From: Micromonospora rifamycinica
Lineage (GTDB): Bacteria; Actinomycetota; Actinomycetes; Mycobacteriales; Micromonosporaceae
Assembly: GCF_900090265.1 (NCBI RefSeq)
Contig: NZ_LT607752.1
Location: 2,604,001-2,668,000 of the forward strand
DNA length: 64,000 bases
Direction of reading: 5' to 3'
Shown in pieces: positions 58,949 through 64,000 of this stretch; positions within the stretch are counted from its first letter, which is position 1, and the number at the start of each line of letters is the position of its first letter. Both the position numbers and the translations under genes were made by a program. The notes under the pieces were generated by a model that was not told the origin of the DNA, did no database searches, and was given only the letters and a program-made list of their open reading frames with translations.

Positions 58949-61417
58949 TCAGTCCACGTCGCCGCGCAGGCCGTCCAGGACCTCTTCCAACTCGTCCGGC
59001 TTGACCAGCACGTCGCGGGCCTTGGAACCCTCGGACGGGCCGACCACCCCCCGGGTCTCCATCAGGTCCATCAGCCGGCCCGCCTTGGCGAAGCCGACCC
59101 GCAGCTTGCGCTGGAGCATCGAGGTCGAGCCGAACTGCGAGGTGACCACCAGCTCCACCGCCTGCACCAACAGGTCGAGGTCGTCGCCGATGTCCTCGTC
59201 GATCTTCTTCTTGCTGTCCTGTGCCGGGGCCAGCACGTCGTTACGGAACTCCGGCTCCCGCTGGTCCTTGCAGAACTTCACCACGTCGGCGATCTCGCGC
59301 TCGGTCACCCAGGCGCCCTGGATCCGGACCGGCTTCGACGCGCCCATCGGCAGGAACAGCCCGTCGCCCCGGCCGAGCAGCTTCTCCGCGCCCGGCTGGT
59401 CGAGGATGACCCGGGAGTCGGCCAGCGACGAGGTGGCGAACGCCAGCCGGGACGGCACGTTCGCCTTGATCAGGCCGGTCACCACGTCGACGCTCGGCCG
59501 CTGGGTGGCCAGCACCAGGTGGATGCCGGCGGCGCGGGCCAGCTGGGTGATCCGGACGACCGAGTCCTCCACGTCGCGCGGGGCGACCATCATCAGGTCG
59601 GCCAGCTCGTCCACGATCACCAGCAGGTACGGGTACGGCCGCATCTCCCGCTCGCTGCCCGGCGGAGCCTTGATCTCGCCGTTGCGCACCTTGCGGTTGA
59701 AGTCGTCGATGTGCCGGACCCCGTTGGCGGCGAGGTCGTCGTACCGCATGTCCATCTCGCGGACGACCCACTCCAGCGAGTCGGCCGCCTTCTTGGCGTT
59801 GGTCACGATCGGGGTGACCAGGTGCGGGATGCCCTCGTACCCGGTCATCTCGACCCGCTTGGGGTCGATCAGCAGCAGCCGCACCTCGTCCGGCGTGGCC
59901 CGGGTCAGGATCGACACCAGCAGGGTGTTGAGGCAGCTCGACTTGCCGGCGCCGGTGGCCCCGGCGATCAGGATGTGCGGCATCTTGGCGAGGTTGGCCA
60001 CCACGAAGCCACCCTCGATGTCCTTGCCGAGGGCCACCACCATCGGGTGGTGGTCGCTGGTGGCGGCCCGGGAGCGCAGCACGTCACCGAGGGCGACGTT
60101 CTCCGGGTCGGTGTTGGGGATCTCCACGCCGACCGCGCTCTTGCCCGGGATGGGGCTGAGGATCCGCACGTCCGGCGACTTCACCGCGTACGCGATGTTG
60201 CGGGAGAGCTGGGTGATCCGCTCGACCTTGACCCCGTGCCCCAGCTCGACCTCGTACCGGGTGACGGTCGGTCCCCGGGTGAAGCCGGTGACCTCCGCGT
60301 CCACCCCGAACTGGTCGAAGACGCCGGTCAGCGCGGCGATCACCTCGTCGTTGGCCTTGCTGCGGGTCTTCGGGGCCGCGCCGCCGGTGAGCATGTTGGC
60401 CGGCGGCAGCACGTAGTCGCCGGCGAGCCCGGTCAGCGCGAGCTGCTCGGCCCGGGTGGGCGGGGCCGAGTGCTCGGGCGGCTCCACCGGCTTGCGGCTG
60501 GCCGGCACCCGGCTCCCCGGCCGGCGGGGCAGCACGATCGTCTCCTGGAGGTCCACCTCCGGGCCGACGTCGTCGAAGTCGTCCGGGTCGACCGGCGGCG
60601 GCGCGGCCTTGCGGGGCCGGCGACGGGCCGGCTTGGCGACGGTCTCCGCCGGCTCCGCAACCTCCTCCGCCGGGGCGTCGGGCGGGGCGACCAGCGTGCC
60701 GGCGAGCAGGCCGAGCCGTTCCGGGATCCGGTTGATCGGGGTGGCGGTGACCACCAGCAGCCCGAAGACGAGCAGCAGGATCAGCAGGGGCATGGCCACC
60801 CAGGCCGTCATCGCCCGCTCCAGCAGGTCACCGACCCCCGCGCCGATCAGGCCACCGGCGTAGTCCCGCTGCACCGGGTCGACCGGATTCTGTCCGATGT
60901 GCAGCATCGCCGCCGTGGCGACCAGCATGGAGCCCCAGCCGACCAGGCCCCGCCCCCGGTGCTCCGGGTCCGACGGGGTACGCATCAGCCGCCAGGCGCC
61001 GATCATCAGCAGCACCGGCACCACGACCGCGATCGCCCCCAGGAAGAGCCGCACGGTGTCGGCGAGGCGGGCGCCGAGCGGGCCCGCGCCGGAGAACCAG
61101 ATGCCCACCGCGCTGAGGATGGCCAGGCCGAACAGCAGCAGCCCGGCGCCGTCGCGGCGGTGCTCCGGGTCCAGGTCCCGGGCGGAGGCGGCCTGCCGGC
61201 CGGCGGCCCGGAAGCCCCAGCCGACACCGTGCGCCAACCCCATCCACAGTGCCCCGACGGCCCGCCCGACGTACGCCGCCGGAGCGGGCCGGGCCGCCGG
61301 CCGCCGCCGGGGGGTCGCCCGGGTGGTCTTCTTCGCCGGCTGACGGGCACGACTGTTCGTGGTGCCACGCGGCGACGCGCCGCGCCGCCGGCTCGCCTGA
61401 GAGGTACGGCCCGCCAT
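58949..61417 (-). CDS. ftsK: DNA translocase FtsK
   Basis: FtsK pumps chromosomal DNA at the division or sporulation septum. The 822-residue protein has a very basic N-terminus (1-45), about four membrane helices (about 60-230), an acidic/proline-rich linker, and the RecA-like motor with Walker A GATGAGKSS (about 485). A C-terminal gamma winged helix ends it (SQFGSTSMLQRKLRVGFAKA). The ATG at 61417 is 6 nt after a TACGGT -10 box, which suggests a leaderless mRNA. It heads the ftsK to rimO-pgsA region, with four accessory genes in between. Confidence 0.95.
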   Translation of the reverse strand: MAGRTSQASRRRGASPRGTTNSRARQPAKKTTRATPRRRPAARPAPAAYVGRAVGALWMGLAHGVGWGFRAAGRQAASARDLDPEHRRDGAGLLLFGLAILSAVGIWFSGAGPLGARLADTVRLFLGAIAVVVPVLLMIGAWRLMRTPSDPEHRGRGLVGWGSMLVATAAMLHIGQNPVDPVQRDYAGGLIGAGVGDLLERAMTAWVAMPLLILLLVFGLLVVTATPINRIPERLGLLAGTLVAPPDAPAEEVAEPAETVAKPARRRPRKAAPPPVDPDDFDDVGPEVDLQETIVLPRRPGSRVPASRKPVEPPEHSAPPTRAEQLALTGLAGDYVLPPANMLTGGAAPKTRSKANDEVIAALTGVFDQFGVDAEVTGFTRGPTVTRYEVELGHGVKVERITQLSRNIAYAVKSPDVRILSPIPGKSAVGVEIPNTDPENVALGDVLRSRAATSDHHPMVVALGKDIEGGFVVANLAKMPHILIAGATGAGKSSCLNTLLVSILTRATPDEVRLLLIDPKRVEMTGYEGIPHLVTPIVTNAKKAADSLEWVVREMDMRYDDLAANGVRHIDDFNRKVRNGEIKAPPGSEREMRPYPYLLVIVDELADLMMVAPRDVEDSVVRITQLARAAGIHLVLATQRPSVDVVTGLIKANVPSRLAFATSSLADSRVILDQPGAEKLLGRGDGLFLPMGASKPVRIQGAWVTEREIADVVKFCKDQREPEFRNDVLAPAQDSKKKIDEDIGDDLDLLVQAVELVVTSQFGSTSMLQRKLRVGFAKAGRLMDLMETRGVVGPSEGSKARDVLVKPDELEEVLDGLRGDVD

Positions 61418-61423
61418 AGAGTC

Positions 61424-61429
61424 ACCGTA
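61424..61429 (-). promoter_or_regulatory. Leaderless-type -10 element of ftsK
   Basis: On the minus strand TACGGT is followed by six bases and the ftsK ATG. TANNNT six to seven bases before the start codon is the typical arrangement of leaderless actinobacterial transcripts. Confidence 0.5.
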
Positions 61430-61530
61430 ACGGCGTCACCCGGCAGATCGCCGCTTTTCCGGGTCGTGTCCGCGCGTCGCAACACGGACCACGCCCGCAG
61501 ACGTGTTATTCGCCTCAGAAGGGATGCCCG

Positions 61531-62007
61531 ATGGCGTCGCCTGCCTTCGCGGACCGTCCGGACCCCCTGGCGGGTGACCCGCAGGCCCTGCGTCCGCTGA
61601 CCGCCGAGCTGGTCGCCGCCGTGCTGCGCAACCGGGGGTACGTCGTCGTCACCGACGAGGACGGCGACCTCCTCGGCCGCTGGGACGACAGCCTGATCTG
61701 GTTCCTGCGCCAGGGCGCCCTCGGCGAACTGCTCCAGGTCCGCACGCTGGCGGCGCCGACCTTCGGTATCGAGCACGTGCCGGCGCTCTACGCCTTCTGC
61801 AACGCGTGGAACCGCGACCGGCTCTGGCCCAAGGCGTTCGTGCACGTCGACGACGACGGACGCGCCCAGGTCTGCGGTGAGGTGATCACCGACCTGGAAC
61901 GCGGGGTCACCCCGCACCAGCTCGACCAGCTGCTCGACCGGGGCATCACCACCGGTTGCCAGCTCGCCGCCGCCGTCGGCCTGTTGCCCGGCGGGACACC
62001 CGGATGA
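61531..62007 (+). CDS. YbjN-domain protein
   Basis: A 158-residue protein whose body is one YbjN domain: VVTDEDGDLLGRWDDSLIWFL, then LYAFCNAWNRDRLWPKAFVHV and CGEVITDLERGVTPHQLDQLL. YbjN domains resemble chaperone-like sensory folds and are linked to stress and motility in enterobacteria; the actinobacterial role is unknown. aaggga precedes the ATG. Its stop overlaps the next gene's start as ATGA, and that gene contains a second YbjN domain. Confidence 0.85.
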   Translation: MASPAFADRPDPLAGDPQALRPLTAELVAAVLRNRGYVVVTDEDGDLLGRWDDSLIWFLRQGALGELLQVRTLAAPTFGIEHVPALYAFCNAWNRDRLWPKAFVHVDDDGRAQVCGEVITDLERGVTPHQLDQLLDRGITTGCQLAAAVGLLPGGTPG

Positions 62008-63608
62008 CCGCCGAGTTCCACCCCCCGACGGACCGGCCGGCCGTCCACCGCGACCCCGGCCTGGCGTCCGCGCTCACCGACGCCGCGGAGCTGCCCGACG
62101 GGGAGACCCGACTGGCCGAACTCGACCGGATCGCCGCCCGCGCCGACGCGCTCGGCGACCCGCACTCCGGCCTGGACGCCCGTTTCGCGCTGGTCGAGGC
62201 GTACCTGCGGGGTGGGGGCCGGTGGCGGATCGTCGAGCCGGTACGCCGGCTGCTGGCCACCGTCGACCGGTCCCCCGGCCTGCTCGACGCCCGCCCCGGC
62301 GACGCGGAGCTGCTGCGGCGGCACCTGCGGCAGGCGGTGGAGGCCGCCATCGGCACCCCCCGCATCGGGCTGGCCCAGGCCCACGCGCTGCTCGACGCGC
62401 TGGCCCGACGGATCGGCGAGGACGCCGCCGTGGTCGCCCAACTCCGCTGCCGGCTGGCCGACCACCGGGGTGACGAGCCGACCGCCCGCCGGTGGTACGA
62501 CCGGTGGACGGCCACCGACCCGGACCCGGCCGCCGGCTGCCCCGGCTGTCTGCCGGTCCGTCGGGCGGAGCTGCTGGCCGGCTGGGGGGACGACCGGGCG
62601 GCGCTGGACGCGCTGCGGCCGGTGCTCGATGCCGTGGTCGAGTGCTCCGACCAGCCGGAGGGCGCCCTCGCGGTGGGTCTGCTGCCCTGGTTGCGCACCG
62701 GGGCGACCGCGCGGGCCGCGTCGGCGCACCTGCGGGCGTACCGGCGGCACCGGGGGGAACGGCGGGCGATGCCGTACCTGGCCGCGCAGCTGCGGTTCTG
62801 TGCGCTGGCCGGGCACCCGGAGCGGGGCCTGGACATCCTCGCCGAGCAGTTGCCCCGGCTGGACCACCCGTACGACGACCTGTCGGCGCTGGAGTTCGCC
62901 GCCGCCGGGGCGCTGGTCTGCGCGCTCGCCGTCGAGTCCGGACGCGACGGTCGACGGGTGCACCGCCCCGGCCACGCCGACCGGCCGGCCGCCGACCTGG
63001 ACGTGGCGACCCTCGGCACCGACCTGCTGGCCGTGGCGACCCGGCTGGCGGGCAGCTTCGACGCCCGCAACGGCACCGGTCACCACGCCGGCCGGATCGC
63101 CGCCTGGCTGGCCGAGCGGCCGACCGGTGACCCGGTGCCGGTGCCGGCGTGGGAGAGCGTCGCCGAGCCGGACGACGAACCGGTCCCGCCCGCGGCCGAC
63201 GAACCGGCCCCGCTGAGCCTGGCGCAGCTCACCGCCGTGCTGGACGCCCGGGGTGACGTGTACGCGGTGGACGCCGGTGGCGTGGTGGTCGGCCGCTGGG
63301 ACGATGCGGTGATCCAGTTCTCCCAGTTGGGCCGGCAGGGGGAGGTCCTGCACGCCCGGGTGGTGGCGGCCCGGCGGCTGGCGGCGGGACGGCTCGCCGA
63401 GGCGTACGAGTTCTGCAACGCCTGGAACCACGACCGGCTGCTGCCCAAGGCGTACGTGCACGAACTGCCCGGCGGTGAGCTGGTGCTGGCCGGCGACGTC
63501 AGCACCGACCTGGCGTACGGGGTGGCCCCGACGCAGCTCGGCATCCTGGTCGACGCGGCGGTGAGCACCGGCGTCGCGTACGCCAGGGCCGTCGCCGCCC
63601 TGCCCTGA
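62004..63608 (+). CDS. Helical-repeat protein with C-terminal YbjN domain
   Basis: A 534-residue protein. Residues about 20-400 are an Ala/Leu/Arg-rich helical array that looks like degenerate TPR repeats (LAELDRIAARADALGDPHSG, DRWTATDPDPAAGC, LRAYRRHRGERR). A Pro/Glu/Asp linker follows, then a YbjN domain (about 410-534) with AVDAGGVVVGRWDDAVIQFS and YEFCNAWNHDRLLPKAYVHE, strongly like the upstream protein. Cysteines occur mostly as CPGC in the helical part. The ATGA overlap argues that the two act together, perhaps as a YbjN heterodimer on a TPR scaffold. Confidence 0.8.
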   Translation: MTAEFHPPTDRPAVHRDPGLASALTDAAELPDGETRLAELDRIAARADALGDPHSGLDARFALVEAYLRGGGRWRIVEPVRRLLATVDRSPGLLDARPGDAELLRRHLRQAVEAAIGTPRIGLAQAHALLDALARRIGEDAAVVAQLRCRLADHRGDEPTARRWYDRWTATDPDPAAGCPGCLPVRRAELLAGWGDDRAALDALRPVLDAVVECSDQPEGALAVGLLPWLRTGATARAASAHLRAYRRHRGERRAMPYLAAQLRFCALAGHPERGLDILAEQLPRLDHPYDDLSALEFAAAGALVCALAVESGRDGRRVHRPGHADRPAADLDVATLGTDLLAVATRLAGSFDARNGTGHHAGRIAAWLAERPTGDPVPVPAWESVAEPDDEPVPPAADEPAPLSLAQLTAVLDARGDVYAVDAGGVVVGRWDDAVIQFSQLGRQGEVLHARVVAARRLAAGRLAEAYEFCNAWNHDRLLPKAYVHELPGGELVLAGDVSTDLAYGVAPTQLGILVDAAVSTGVAYARAVAALP

Positions 63609-63627
63609 CCCGCCTGCCCTGACCCGC
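63599..63627. repeat. 14-bp direct repeat at the ybjN-gene 3' end
   Basis: The last codons and stop of the 62004-63608 gene (ctgccctgacccgc, 63600-63613) are repeated at once at 63614-63627, followed by looser ctgacccg copies to about 63670. This is a further example of stop-containing gene ends repeated downstream. Confidence 0.6.
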
Positions 63628-63707
63628 CCGCCCGCCCTGCCTGACCCGACCGTCCCACCCTGACCCGACCGTGCCGCCCTGGCCCGGGCGGCGGGGCCGG
63701 ACACGGA

Positions 63708-63746
63708 GCGGCCCCCGACCCCCGGGCGGTGGGGGTCGGGGGCCGC
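63708..63746. terminator. Strong bidirectional terminator
   Basis: A perfect 16-bp stem (63708-63723 gcggcccccgaccccc, complement 63731-63746) with a 7-nt loop lies between the YbjN pair and the convergent protease gene. Confidence 0.85.
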
Positions 63747-63801
63747 GGTACCGGTTCACCGGCGCGGCCGGTCGACGGCGGCCGGGGCGCGGGTTGAGCG
63801 C

Positions 63802-64000
63802 TCAGCGCACCGATCCGGGGGCGGTCCGCGCCCGCAGCCGGGTGTTCGCCTGCGCGTCCTGCCGGCCGTCGGCGGTCACCAGGGTCAGGTTGTTGCGCTG
63901 GAGGATCTCGTTGACCGGCTGGAAGAAGGTGACCCCGCCGACGGTGCAGTCACCGGAGCCGCCGGAGGTGACGCCCTGCGCCTGGTCGCCGGAGATCCAC
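63802..64000 (-). CDS. S1-family serine protease, 3' end only
   Basis: The minus strand is open from the window edge to a stop at 63802-63804, giving the last 65 or so residues of a protein. They read [18 protein letters not shown], then [19 protein letters not shown] and TLVTADG, the C-terminal pattern of secreted chymotrypsin-like proteases of the streptogrisin/alpha-lytic type. The catalytic residues lie outside the window. A secreted protease is inferred from the family. Confidence 0.75.
   Translation of the reverse strand, partial: WISGDQAQGVTSGGSGDCTVGGVTFFQPVNEILQRNNLTLVTADGRQDAQANTRLRARTAPGSVR

Overview
The window is very GC-rich actinobacterial DNA. GTG starts are frequent (a few genes use TTG), and neighbouring genes are often coupled by 4-nt GTGA/ATGA/TTGA overlaps. 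Gene content and order (miaB, gluABCD, rny, recX, recA, DUF3046; ftsK, rimO, pgsA, cinA, clgR, pspA, pspM; fused mrpAB with mrpCDEFG; lhr; nei) point to the Micromonosporaceae, most likely Micromonospora or a close relative. This is an inference from gene families and synteny; no 16S gene is present.

Region by region. 1-1690: 20-bp tandem repeats, then a secreted CBM2-pectate lyase behind a LacI-type palindrome. 1735-5429: miaB, a DUF2277 gene, a hypothetical gene and selD. 5635-9041: the gluABCD glutamate-type ABC importer. 9145-16533, all minus strand: an exporter, DUF3046, recA and recX run towards rny, with udgX upstream; recA carries both a LexA-like and a PafBC-like promoter signal. Between recX and rny lies a 1.27-kb non-coding stretch full of minisatellites and a long hairpin. 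16668-17639: a small winged-helix regulator divergent from three overlapping small genes. 17629-21452: a MocR regulator divergent from a flavin-reductase-like gene, a LysE exporter and Spo0M. 21785-30857: two CNNM/CorC proteins behind a complete Mrp Na+/H+ antiporter operon. 31035-39878: Lhr helicase, a lipoprotein, a SAM hydroxide adenosyltransferase, a CPCC protein, a secreted SH3 protein and Nei glycosylase. 40083-43694: a multicopper-oxidase-fold protein with fibronectin repeats that has lost the copper ligands. 43702-46772: the envelope-stress set pspM-pspA-clgR plus cinA. 46896-53689: a block that separates cinA from pgsA, holding a two-component system, a small hypothetical and a large secreted helical protein. 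53941-61417: pgsA-rimO, four accessory genes and ftsK. 61531-64000: a YbjN gene pair and the 3' end of an S1 serine protease.

Functional themes are DNA repair and chromosome handling (RecA, RecX, UdgX, Lhr, Nei, FtsK), RNA modification and decay (MiaB, RimO, RNase Y), envelope and ion homeostasis (Mrp, CNNM, Psp/ClgR, PgsA) and secretion of polymer-active enzymes. No rRNA, tRNA, CRISPR array, insertion sequence or replication origin was found.

Three features stand out: (1) the copper-ligand-free multicopper oxidase; (2) short tandem repeats that look like re-duplicated gene 3' ends including the stop codon (recX, udgX, a response regulator, pgsA, a ybjN gene); (3) at least four long perfect hairpins, three of them with GATC in the stem and one translated as the tail of a histidine kinase.
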